Assembly: GCA_002366795.1 (NCBI GenBank)
Contig: DFBX01000112.1
Span: 1 to 56,644, forward strand
Length of the DNA: 56,644 nt
From: Rhodobacteraceae bacterium UBA3069
GTDB taxonomy: Bacteria; Pseudomonadota; Alphaproteobacteria; Rhodobacterales; Rhodobacteraceae
Direction: 5' to 3'
Part shown: positions 8,008-16,984 of the stretch, piece by piece
How the letters are laid out: the number at the start of each line of letters is the position of its first letter
How positions within the stretch are numbered: the first letter of the stretch is position 1
The notes under the pieces: generated by a model
The model's database searches: none
Told to the model about the DNA's origin: nothing
Seen by the model: only the letters and a program-made list of their open reading frames with translations
Position numbers and translations under genes: made by a program

Positions 8008-11000
8008 ATGGCCACATATACCAATCTCCGGTTTTACGCGATTGATCCGAACACGATCTTCTCGACCACTTTGGGGGCGACATCGACCTATACCGGACCG
8101 GCCACGCCGACCGGCATGACGACGATTGTCGACAACGAAAGCGGCGGCACCACCACGCTGGACGATGACAATAACGGCAGCGAGACGGCAACCGGCAACG
8201 TCTATGTGAACGGGCTGACCTCGACCAACACAACGCTGGACGCCGAGGCGGTCTGGACAATCCGGGACACACTGACCGGGCAGGAGTTCGAAATCGTCCA
8301 GCTGGATGTGGAATCCGGCGGCGCGGCGGGGCAATACCTGTTGTCCGAACAGCCGCTGGAGGCCGGGCGCAACTACGAGATCGTCTATTACAACTCCAAC
8401 CCTGACGCCGAGGCGGGCACCGCCGCCTTTACCTATGGCGATTACCAAGAAACCAACGCCGACGGGCTGGTCGAGAGCACCAGCGGCTATGACACGATCG
8501 ACGCCAGCTATACCGGCGATGTCGATGGCGATGTGATCGACGGGGGCGACAGCCCCGATGCCACGCGCACGAATCTGGATTTCAACTGGTCCGCCGCAGG
8601 GTTCGACAATCAGGATATCACGTCCGGCATCGTGCAGGACACCGGCGGTATCCAGGTGGATGTGTCCTTTGCCACCTCGGCCACCACGGACGAGGTGTCG
8701 ATCGACAGCAGCACGCTGCAATATGTCGCCACGGGCGAAACCTTTGACAACAACTCGTCGCTGTATCTGCGTGGCACCCATGTCGATACCGACACCGTAA
8801 CAACGGTGATTGAGTTTTCGTCGGTCAGCGGGTCGGGCTTTGATGACGAGGTGCAGAACGTCACCTTCCGCGTCAACGACATTGACCAGGGCGGTTGGAC
8901 TGACGAGCTTGAAATTCGCGCCTATGATGCCGATGGCAACCTCGTCTCGGCCGAGTTCAACCTGCAGGGTAATGACAGCGACACCACAACCGGCAGCACC
9001 CTGACGGGCGGCAATAATCAAGGCGACAATCCCGGCTCGCAGGATGGTTCGGCCCTTGTCACCATCGCTGGGCCCGTGGCGCGGATCGAACTGGAATATG
9101 GCAACGGACAGACCGCCGGCCAGGTGCTGTATGTGTCGGACATCCAGTTCGAGGCGACGACCTCTGGCGATCAGGATCTGGTCTATGCCGGCGATGGCAA
9201 TGACGTGGTTTTCACCGGGCTGGACAATGACACGGTATATGGCGGCACCGGCGACGATTCCATTTCGGGCGAGGCGGGCAACGATCAGCTGTTCGGCGAG
9301 GCGGGCAATGACACGCTGGAAGGCGGGGCAGGGGCCGACACGCTGAATGGTGACGCGGGTGCCGATGTGCTGGATGGCGGCACGGGCGACGACATACTGG
9401 ATGGCGGCACCGGCAATGACACCTTGCAGGGCGGCATCGGCGCAGACACGCTGCAAGGCGGTGATGGCGACGACCTGGTGCAGGTATCGGACGGTTTCGG
9501 CGCCGACAGCATCACCGGCGGCGAGGCGGGCGAGACCACGGGCCTGACCGGCGGCGACGTGCTGGACGGCAGCGGGCTGACCGGCGATGTCACCGTGGAT
9601 TTCACCACCATCAATGCGGCCGACCCGGAAAGCGGCACCCTGAGCATGGGTGCCGATACGCTGTCCTTCGAGGAAATAGAGATCCTCCGCACAGGTGCGG
9701 GCAATGACAGTATCATCGGCACGGACGCGGCCGAGAACATCGCCACGGGTGCGGGCCAGGATACCGTGAACACCGGCGCGGGCGATGATGTCATCGCCCT
9801 GTACGACGGCCAGTCCGGCGGCGATGGCGTGGGCGATACGATCGTTCTGGCCGATGGCAGCGGCAATGATACGGTCTATGAGTTCGATGGGCCCACCGAT
9901 TTGGGCGGCGGCGTCTATCTTGGCATCGACCACCTGGATGTGTCGGGCCTGACCACGGGTACGCGCCCCGTGAACACCCATGACGTGACGGTCGGCGACG
10001 ATGGGTCCGGCAACGCGATCCTGTTCTTCCCGAATGGCGAGACCGTGACCCTGATGGGCATCGCGCCCGCGGCCTTGGCGACCCCGCAGGCGCTGAACGC
10101 GATAGGCATTCCCTTGCCCGACGGCATCGTGCGCGGAACCGCGGCGGGCGATCTGATCGACAGCAGCTATAGCGGCGACAATGACGGCGACATGGTGGAT
10201 GGCGGCGACGCGATCCCCTTTGGCGCGGGGGCTGATGACGACACCATCCTTGCAGGCGCAGGCGACGACACCGTGCTGGCGGGCGCGGGCGATGACAACG
10301 TGGCAGGCGACGCGGGAGCCGATGTGCTGGGCGGCGGCGCGGGCGACGATTTGATGGTTGGCGGCGACGGGGCCGATACGCTGACCGGCGGGCTTGGGTC
10401 CGATACGATGATCGGCGGTGCCGACGCGGATGTGTTCCAGCAGTCCACCACCCTGAACGGCGACAGCTTTTCGGGCGGCGAGATCACTTCCACAGGCAGC
10501 GATTTCGACACCGTCGATTTCAGCGGCATGTCCGGCCCTGTCACGATCTCTTTTAGCGGCGACGAGGCGGGCAGCATCGACGATGGCTCCGGCACGGCAA
10601 GTTTCGACCAGATCGAAGCCCTCATTCTGAGCGATTACAATGATTTCGTCACCTCGGGCGGGGATACCCTAGGCCATTCCATCACCGCAGGCGCGGGGGA
10701 CGATACGATCTGGGCCGGTCTGGGCGATGACACCCTGTCGGGCGGTACTGGTGCGGACGAGATTTTCGGCGACACGGGCAATGACATCATCTCCGGCGGC
10801 ACAGGCAATGACGATCTGGGCGGCGATGCGGGCAATGACACCGTGTCGGGCGATGCGGGCGACGATTATGTTCAGGGCGGCGCGGGGAATGACAGCCTGT
10901 CGGGTGGCGATGATTTCGACACGCTGATTGGCGGCGCGGGTGACGATACCATGGCCGGGGACGCGGGCGATGACACGCTGTCGGGCGGTGACGGGGCCGA

Positions 11001-13911
11001 CCTGATGTCTGGCGGAACCGGGGCCGACACGCTGGATGGCGGTGCGGGTGACGACACCATGACCGGCGAGGACGGCGACGACCTGTTCGTGTTGGAAGAC
11101 GGTTTCGGCACCGACACCATCACCGGCGGCGAAACCGGAGAAGGCTTCGGCGATGTTATCGACGTGTCGCTTATGACCTCGGGCGTGACGGTGAACCTGT
11201 CGGCAGGCGATCCGGCGGATGGAGAAAGCGGCACGCTGAGCGATGGCACCAACACCGCCAGCTTCAGCGAGATAGAGATTATCGGCACAGGGTCGGGCGA
11301 CGACAGCGTGATCGGCTCGACCGGGGCGGATATGGTCGCCACGGGATATGGCGCGGATACCGTCGATGGCGGCGCGGGCGATGACGGTTTCGACCTGGGC
11401 AGTGACGGGTTCGGCCTTGGCGGTGACGGCGCGGTGGACACCGTGGTCATGGCCGATGGCGACGGTGCCGACACGATCTATTACTTCGAAGCGCCCACCG
11501 ATAACGGCGATGGCACCTTTGACGGCAAAGACCAGCTGGACCTGTCGGGACTGACCGATGCGCAGGGCAACCCGGTTCACACCACCGATGTGACCATCGG
11601 CGGCGATGGCCTGGGCAACGCGGTCCTGTCCTTCCCTGGCGGTGAAAGCCTGACCCTGTTGGGTGTGACCCCCGCGCAGGTTTCCGACCCAGCCGCGCTA
11701 GAGGCTATGGGCATTCCCGGACTTGACTATGTGGTCGCGGGCACCACTGGCGCCGACCTGATCGATGGTGCCTATGTCGGCGATGTCGAAGGCGACATGG
11801 TCGATGCGGGCGATGCGGCGGATGGCAGCGACGACGATTATATCGACGCGAATGCCGGCAATGACACGGTGCTGGCAGGCGCGGGCGAGGATTATGTTTC
11901 CGGCGGCGCGGGCAATGACAGCCTGCTGGGATACGAGGGCAGCGACAGCATCGATGGCGGCGACGGCGACGACACGATCCAGCTGACCGACCAGTTCGGC
12001 GATGATGTGATTACCGGGGGCGCGGGCGCGGAAACGGCGGGCGATACGCTGGACATGTCCGGCCTGACCACCGACACGACCGTCGATCTGTCTGGCAATG
12101 ACCCCGAGGCGGGCACGGTCAGCAACGGCACCGACACCGCCAGTTTTGCCGAGATCGAGAATATCGTTCTGGGCGGCGGCGCGGATACGCTGGTGCTGGC
12201 GGACGGGTCCGGCGCGGATGCGGTGCAGGGTTTCACGGCCCCCACCGACGATGGCGACGGCACCTATACCGGCGTAGACCTGCTGGACGTGTCCGGCCTG
12301 ACCGACGCGGGCGGCGATCCGGTCGATGTGTATGACGTGACGGTTGGCGATGACGGGTCAGGCAATGCGATCCTATCCTTCCTCAATGGTGAAACGCTGA
12401 CCTTGTTCGGCGTGTCGCCAAGCGCGGTGTCCAGCCCGCAGCAATTGATTGCCATGGGCGTTCCCGCGCCGGACGGCATCGTCTACGGCACGGCCGGCAA
12501 TGACACGATCGACGGCAGTTACGCGGGCGATAACGATGGCGACGTGGTCGACGGCGGCGACGCGATCCTGCCGAACACAGCGGGCGACGACGACAGTATC
12601 GAGGCGGGCGCGGGCGACGACAGCGTGCTGGCGGGCGCAGGCGACGACACCGTGCTTGGCGGTGATGGTGCTGACACGCTGGACGGCGGCCCCGGTACCG
12701 ACAACCTTGAAGGCGGTGCCGATGCTGACAGGTTCGCCATCACCGGCGGCGGGACCGACACGGTCGTGGGCGGCGAAACCGGCACGGATGCCGACACGCT
12801 GGACCTGTCCGGCGCGGGATCGGGCGCAAACATCGTCTTTTCCGGCGACGAGGCGGGCAATTCCACGATCGACGGCGACACCGTGGATTTCGCGGAAATC
12901 GAACAGCTGACCGCCACCTCGGGCAATGACACCGTGGATATGGGCGCGGATTCCGGCGGCATGGTTGTGGACCTTGGCGCGGGCGCGGACAGCCTGACCG
13001 GCGGCAGCGGCAGCGACACGATCACGGCGGGCGACGGGGCCGACACGATCACCGGCGGCGCGGGCGATGACCAGATCAGGTTTGGCTCGGACGATATCGT
13101 CTGGGGCGAGGACGGGGACGATACGTTCACTGTCGATCTGGCCGATCTGAACGGCGGCGCATTGTCCGTCGATGGCGGCGAGACCGGCGAGACGGGCGGC
13201 GATGTGCTGAACATCACCGGCGGCACGGTGGTCTATGATGCCGACCCGGAAAACGGCACGGTGACATGGGGCGATGGCTCTGTCCTGACGTTTTCCAACA
13301 TCGAGACGGTGAACCATGTGCCCTGTTTTACAGAACACAGCATGATCACCACGCGGCGCGGGCTGGTGCCCGCCGGACAGTTGCGCATCGGCGACATGGT
13401 CCAGACTCGCGATGAAGGCATGCAGCCGATCCGCTGGATTGGCAGTCGCAGAATGACGGGCGCGCATCTGGCGAAAAATCCGAAACTGAACCCTGTGACG
13501 ATCGGAGCGGGCGCATTGGGCAACGGGCTGCCGGAGCGGGATCTGCTTGTCTCGCCGCAGCACCGGATGCTGGTGAGCAGCGTCAAGACCCAGCTGTGGT
13601 TCGCCGAGGACGAGGTGCTTGTCGCCGCCCGTCACCTGATTTTCTTGGACGGGATCGAACAGATCGCACCGGACAGCGTGACCTATGTCCACTTCATGTT
13701 TGACCGCCACCAGGTCGTCATGTCCGAAGGCACATGGAGCGAAAGTTTCCAGCCTGGTGATCACATCTTGCGCGGCATGGATGACGAACAGCGCGCCGAG
13801 CTGGCCGAGATTTTCCCCGAATTGCAGTGCAATGGGGGGACAGAGCCCTATCCGGCGGTGCGGCTGACGTTGAAACGCCACGAGGTGCCGCTGTTGTTTT
13901 TCGAAATGTAA
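8008..13911 (+). CDS. Giant RTX Ca-binding repeat protein with C-terminal Hint domain (second copy)
   Basis: A 1967-aa acidic protein built like the one at 796-6375 but not identical. After a unique N-terminal segment (about residues 1-150) comes one copy of the roughly 200-aa beta module (about 190-390). Then RTX arrays alternate with a roughly 100-aa module present three times (about 9838-10140, 11437-11752 and 12184-12495 in window coordinates). Each copy leads into a GIVxGT / GDxDGDxVDxGD acidic block. The C-terminal Hint_2 domain starts at Cys1773 (PCFTEHSMITTRRG) and contains SPQHRMLV. Type I secretion and calcium-induced folding are expected from the RTX family; the role of the Hint domain (autocleavage, anchoring or cross-linking) is unproven. 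ATG 8008 lies two bases after the stop of a short ORF. Confidence 0.9.
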   Translation: MATYTNLRFYAIDPNTIFSTTLGATSTYTGPATPTGMTTIVDNESGGTTTLDDDNNGSETATGNVYVNGLTSTNTTLDAEAVWTIRDTLTGQEFEIVQLDVESGGAAGQYLLSEQPLEAGRNYEIVYYNSNPDAEAGTAAFTYGDYQETNADGLVESTSGYDTIDASYTGDVDGDVIDGGDSPDATRTNLDFNWSAAGFDNQDITSGIVQDTGGIQVDVSFATSATTDEVSIDSSTLQYVATGETFDNNSSLYLRGTHVDTDTVTTVIEFSSVSGSGFDDEVQNVTFRVNDIDQGGWTDELEIRAYDADGNLVSAEFNLQGNDSDTTTGSTLTGGNNQGDNPGSQDGSALVTIAGPVARIELEYGNGQTAGQVLYVSDIQFEATTSGDQDLVYAGDGNDVVFTGLDNDTVYGGTGDDSISGEAGNDQLFGEAGNDTLEGGAGADTLNGDAGADVLDGGTGDDILDGGTGNDTLQGGIGADTLQGGDGDDLVQVSDGFGADSITGGEAGETTGLTGGDVLDGSGLTGDVTVDFTTINAADPESGTLSMGADTLSFEEIEILRTGAGNDSIIGTDAAENIATGAGQDTVNTGAGDDVIALYDGQSGGDGVGDTIVLADGSGNDTVYEFDGPTDLGGGVYLGIDHLDVSGLTTGTRPVNTHDVTVGDDGSGNAILFFPNGETVTLMGIAPAALATPQALNAIGIPLPDGIVRGTAAGDLIDSSYSGDNDGDMVDGGDAIPFGAGADDDTILAGAGDDTVLAGAGDDNVAGDAGADVLGGGAGDDLMVGGDGADTLTGGLGSDTMIGGADADVFQQSTTLNGDSFSGGEITSTGSDFDTVDFSGMSGPVTISFSGDEAGSIDDGSGTASFDQIEALILSDYNDFVTSGGDTLGHSITAGAGDDTIWAGLGDDTLSGGTGADEIFGDTGNDIISGGTGNDDLGGDAGNDTVSGDAGDDYVQGGAGNDSLSGGDDFDTLIGGAGDDTMAGDAGDDTLSGGDGADLMSGGTGADTLDGGAGDDTMTGEDGDDLFVLEDGFGTDTITGGETGEGFGDVIDVSLMTSGVTVNLSAGDPADGESGTLSDGTNTASFSEIEIIGTGSGDDSVIGSTGADMVATGYGADTVDGGAGDDGFDLGSDGFGLGGDGAVDTVVMADGDGADTIYYFEAPTDNGDGTFDGKDQLDLSGLTDAQGNPVHTTDVTIGGDGLGNAVLSFPGGESLTLLGVTPAQVSDPAALEAMGIPGLDYVVAGTTGADLIDGAYVGDVEGDMVDAGDAADGSDDDYIDANAGNDTVLAGAGEDYVSGGAGNDSLLGYEGSDSIDGGDGDDTIQLTDQFGDDVITGGAGAETAGDTLDMSGLTTDTTVDLSGNDPEAGTVSNGTDTASFAEIENIVLGGGADTLVLADGSGADAVQGFTAPTDDGDGTYTGVDLLDVSGLTDAGGDPVDVYDVTVGDDGSGNAILSFLNGETLTLFGVSPSAVSSPQQLIAMGVPAPDGIVYGTAGNDTIDGSYAGDNDGDVVDGGDAILPNTAGDDDSIEAGAGDDSVLAGAGDDTVLGGDGADTLDGGPGTDNLEGGADADRFAITGGGTDTVVGGETGTDADTLDLSGAGSGANIVFSGDEAGNSTIDGDTVDFAEIEQLTATSGNDTVDMGADSGGMVVDLGAGADSLTGGSGSDTITAGDGADTITGGAGDDQIRFGSDDIVWGEDGDDTFTVDLADLNGGALSVDGGETGETGGDVLNITGGTVVYDADPENGTVTWGDGSVLTFSNIETVNHVPCFTEHSMITTRRGLVPAGQLRIGDMVQTRDEGMQPIRWIGSRRMTGAHLAKNPKLNPVTIGAGALGNGLPERDLLVSPQHRMLVSSVKTQLWFAEDEVLVAARHLIFLDGIEQIAPDSVTYVHFMFDRHQVVMSEGTWSESFQPGDHILRGMDDEQRAELAEIFPELQCNGGTEPYPAVRLTLKRHEVPLLFFEM

Positions 13912-13935
13912 GCGGCACGTCCTTGCCGTGCGGGA

Positions 13936-14535
13936 TCACCGGTCTTGCGCGGCGCGCCATGCCTCCCAGGCTTCAGGCGTGTCCAGATCGGTGATGGCCC
14001 GAGTACCGGCCAGCGGTAGATGTCGCACGCGGCGGGCATGGTCCGACAGGACCATCCGCGCGCCGCAGTCCCCCGTCACCTCGGCCAGATCGCGGAAATA
14101 GGCCGACGGAAAGATCACAGGATGGCCCGGCTGCCCCTCAACCGAGGTGGCGCGCAGGATCATGTCGGGCGCTTTCACCCAAGTCGAGGCCATGCGCAGC
14201 AAGTCCTTTGAATTCAGGTCCGGCAGATCGGCGGGCAAGATCATCACGCCGCCTGCCTCGGGTGGAAGGGCGTCCACCCCGCGCCGGATCGAGGCGCTCA
14301 TCCCCTCTGCCGCGTCGGGCACATAGACTAGGTCGGCCCCGTCATTGCCGATGGAGCGGGCGCGCGGATGGTCCGGGCCGGGCAGGGTGACCATCACCGG
14401 CAGGCCAGTGCCGATCGCCCGTTCCAGCGTGCGGCGCAGCAACGGCTGGCTTTCGACGATTTCCATCAGCTTGTCCCGCCCCCGCATCCGCGAGGACGAC
14501 CCTGCCGCCAGCAGTAAGATCACAAGGCAAGGGGC
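13936..14535 (-). CDS. MobA-like NTP transferase (molybdenum cofactor cytidylyl/guanylyltransferase family)
   Basis: A 199-aa nucleotidyltransferase with the GT-A fold signature LLAAGSSSRMRGRDKL near the N-terminus, the metal-binding ILPADLPDL segment mid-protein and GQPGHPVIF further on. This pattern is typical of the MocA/MobA-like group that transfers CMP or GMP to molybdopterin. No xdh or other Mo-enzyme genes are next to it, so substrate and nucleotide remain open. ATG 14535 is chosen because a GGAG lies 9 bases upstream; an in-frame ATG at 14553 would add six residues. The gene converges on the giant RTX gene with only 24 bp between the stops. Confidence 0.85.
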   Translation of the reverse strand, partial: APCLVILLLAAGSSSRMRGRDKLMEIVESQPLLRRTLERAIGTGLPVMVTLPGPDHPRARSIGNDGADLVYVPDAAEGMSASIRRGVDALPPEAGGVMILPADLPDLNSKDLLRMASTWVKAPDMILRATSVEGQPGHPVIFPSAYFRDLAEVTGDCGARMVLSDHARRVRHLPLAGTRAITDLDTPEAWEAWRAAQDR

Positions 14536-14654
14536 CATGACTGCATTCTCCATTGGGCACCGCGCGCGGCCCTTGCATATCAGGGAATACGCCGTGCGGG
14601 TGAAAAAAGTCGCCGCATACCCGCCTTGCGGGTCTCAGGCAGGTCACAGATGGG

Positions 14655-15962
14655 TCAAAGCGGGCGCATTTTCAGGCGGGTGATGCGGTTGTCCTTGCGG
14701 CCCGTCACCTCGAACCGGAAACCGTGGAAGGAAAACACCTGCCCCACGGTGGGGATCATCTGCGCCTCGTGCAGGACCAGCCCGGCAATGGTATTGGCCT
14801 CGTCATCCGGCAGAGTCCAGTCCATCGCGCGGTTCAGATCGCGGATCGTCATCGAGGCGTCGATGACGTAGCTGCCGTCGTCCTGCTTGCGGACGGGCAG
14901 GTTTTCCTCGGTGTCGAATTCGTCGGTGATCTCGCCCACGATTTCTTCAAGGATGTCTTCCAGTGTGATCAAACCTTCAAGGCTGCCGTATTCATCCACC
15001 ACCAAGGCGAAATGGGTGCGGCGGCGCAGGAATTGCCGCATCTGGTCATCCAGCGTGGTGGTGTCGGGAATGAAATAGGGCGGCATCGCCACGTCGAGGA
15101 TGTTGAACTCTTGCAGCTTTTCGGAGCTGCCTTCCTCGCCGAAGGACAGTTCGTGCATGGCGCGCAACAGATCCTTGGCATGGACCACGCCAAGGATGTT
15201 GTCATATTCGCCCTTGAACACCGGCAGCCGCGTGTGCGGGCTTTCAAGGCATTGTTTCAACAGGGTTTCGGGGTCTGTTTCCGCATCCAGCATCTCGATC
15301 TTGGAACGGTGCAGCATGATCTCCTCGACCGCGCGTTCGCCAAGGTCGAGGGCACCCAGAATACGGTCGCGGTCTTCCTTTTCGACGACGCCTTCGGAAT
15401 GGCCAAGGTATAGCGCGCCGGCGATTTCCTCGCGCACGGCAAGGATGTGGCTGTCGGGGTCGGTCTGCACGCCGAACACCCGCAGCATCAGCCGCACGAA
15501 CCAGCGCACCGCCCCCACCACGGGCGAGAACACCTTGATCACCAGCGCAATGATGGGAGAAACCCGCGCCGCCGCGACCTCGGCATTGGTGATGGCATAG
15601 GTCTTGGGCAGCACCTCGGCGAAGACCAGCACAAGCAGTGTCATCACCAGCGTCGCATAAGCAACGCCGCCATCGCCGAACAGCCGCGTGAACAGCGATG
15701 TCGCAAGCGAGGCGGCAAGGATGTTCACAAGATTGTTGCCCAGCAGAACCGACCCGATCAGCCGTTCGTTGTCTTCGGTGATGACAAGCGCCCGTTCGGC
15801 CCCGCGCGACCCCTTTTCGGCCTGCGCACGCAACTTCCCGCGCGAGGCGGCAGTCAGCGCGGTTTCGGACCCGGAAAAGAACCCTGACAGCACCAGCAAA
15901 AGCATGATGCCCCCGGCGGTCAGCCAGAAAGCGGTATCAAGGGTGGCGGCACTGTCCATCAT
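14655..15962 (-). CDS. CNNM/CBS-pair/CorC-HlyC membrane protein (hemolysin family)
   Basis: A 435-aa protein. An N-terminal CNNM (DUF21) domain of four hydrophobic segments (about residues 10-185) includes SGFFSGSETALTAASRG and FAEVLPKTYA. A CBS pair (about 205-325) contains HTRLPVFKG and HFALVVDEYGSLEGLITLEDILEEIVGEI-type motifs, and a CorC_HlyC domain (about 345-432) closes the protein. Members are inner-membrane proteins linked to Mg2+/Co2+ efflux or resistance; the hemolysin name is historical. Length is normal for the family. It follows xerD on the same strand after 77 bp, so it could be co-transcribed or separate. Confidence 0.93.
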   Translation of the reverse strand: MMDSAATLDTAFWLTAGGIMLLLVLSGFFSGSETALTAASRGKLRAQAEKGSRGAERALVITEDNERLIGSVLLGNNLVNILAASLATSLFTRLFGDGGVAYATLVMTLLVLVFAEVLPKTYAITNAEVAAARVSPIIALVIKVFSPVVGAVRWFVRLMLRVFGVQTDPDSHILAVREEIAGALYLGHSEGVVEKEDRDRILGALDLGERAVEEIMLHRSKIEMLDAETDPETLLKQCLESPHTRLPVFKGEYDNILGVVHAKDLLRAMHELSFGEEGSSEKLQEFNILDVAMPPYFIPDTTTLDDQMRQFLRRRTHFALVVDEYGSLEGLITLEDILEEIVGEITDEFDTEENLPVRKQDDGSYVIDASMTIRDLNRAMDWTLPDDEANTIAGLVLHEAQMIPTVGQVFSFHGFRFEVTGRKDNRITRLKMRPL

Positions 15963-16039
15963 GTTTTTCCCATAAAACTTTAGCAGGTTATGGGGGTGAA
16001 GCGCGCCGCGTTCAAGGGGTGCGGATCAAGGGGCGCGCT

Positions 16040-16984
16040 TCAGCCGTCGCGCGCCAGCGGGTGATGTTCCAGCACCAGCGCCTTCAGGCGTTCCTCCAGC
16101 ACGTGGGTATAGATTTCGGTCGTGACGACATCGGCATGGCCCAGCAAGGTCTGGATCGCGCGCAGATCGGCCCCGTGCGCCAACAGATGCGTGGCAAAGG
16201 CATGGCGCAGGGTGTGCGGCGTCACCGATGCGGGGCTGACCCCCGCGGTGACGGCGATTTCCTTGATCAGCGTATAGAAACGCACGCGGGTCATATGCCC
16301 CTCGCGCCCGCGTGACGGGAACAGGAATTTTGAAGCGGGCGCGGGCTTGTCCTTGTTTTTGTTGGCTTTTGACCGGGCATCTTCCTCGGCCGCATCGCGG
16401 ATTGCCAGCCAGTCGGCCAGCGCCGTGCGGGCAGGGGGGGACAGTGGCACCATGCGTTCCTTGCCCCCCTTGCCCATCACCAACAGCATCCGCGGATCGC
16501 CCCGGCTGGCGGCGACGGGCAGCGATACCAGTTCTGACACGCGCATCCCCGTGGCATAGAGCAATTCCATCAAGCCGGTGTTGCGGGCACGGTCGGCGGG
16601 GCTGCGCCCATGGGCGCGGGCGGCCTCCAGCAGGCGGCCAACATCTTCTTCCGAAAGAGTTTTCGGCAGGCGCTTGTCCTTGCCGGGGCCGGCGATGCGC
16701 AGGGCGGGATTTTCCATGCGCCACCCCTCTTCAAAGCCGAAGCGGAACAGTTGCTTGATCGCTGACAGGCGCCGCGCGCGGGTGGCGCGGGACAGGCCCT
16801 GCGCGTCGCAAAAGACAAGGTAATCCTCGATCTGGTGCTGGGTGACGCTGTCGAAATCCGCGCCCTTGCGGGCGGTCCATTCCGCGAAATCCTTGAGGTC
16901 GCGGCCATAGGCCAGCAGCGTATTGCGCGCCGATCCGGCCTCGGCGGCCTGCGCTTCAAGGAAGGCCGAGATGCGCCGTTGCAT
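16040..16984 (-). CDS. xerD: Site-specific tyrosine recombinase XerD
   Basis: A 314-aa tyrosine recombinase with an N-terminal SAM-like core-binding domain and a C-terminal catalytic domain. Catalytic signatures are visible: Arg in YATGMRVSEL, the HTLRHAFATH box, and GHADVVTTEIYTHV with the nucleophilic Tyr. XerD with XerC resolves chromosome dimers at dif. An insertion between the catalytic Arg and the HxxR box (rich in Lys and Asp, RSKANKNKDK) makes it slightly longer than E. coli XerD. The start ATG directly follows the TAG of the upstream 509-aa gene, indicating an operon. There are no flanking att sites or mobile-element genes, which supports the housekeeping role. Confidence 0.93.
   Translation of the reverse strand: MQRRISAFLEAQAAEAGSARNTLLAYGRDLKDFAEWTARKGADFDSVTQHQIEDYLVFCDAQGLSRATRARRLSAIKQLFRFGFEEGWRMENPALRIAGPGKDKRLPKTLSEEDVGRLLEAARAHGRSPADRARNTGLMELLYATGMRVSELVSLPVAASRGDPRMLLVMGKGGKERMVPLSPPARTALADWLAIRDAAEEDARSKANKNKDKPAPASKFLFPSRGREGHMTRVRFYTLIKEIAVTAGVSPASVTPHTLRHAFATHLLAHGADLRAIQTLLGHADVVTTEIYTHVLEERLKALVLEHHPLARDG

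Noticed and set aside
16040..16984. Tyrosine recombinase as part of an integrative element
   Set aside because: It is XerD by sequence and operon context; no att repeats, tRNA or phage genes flank it.
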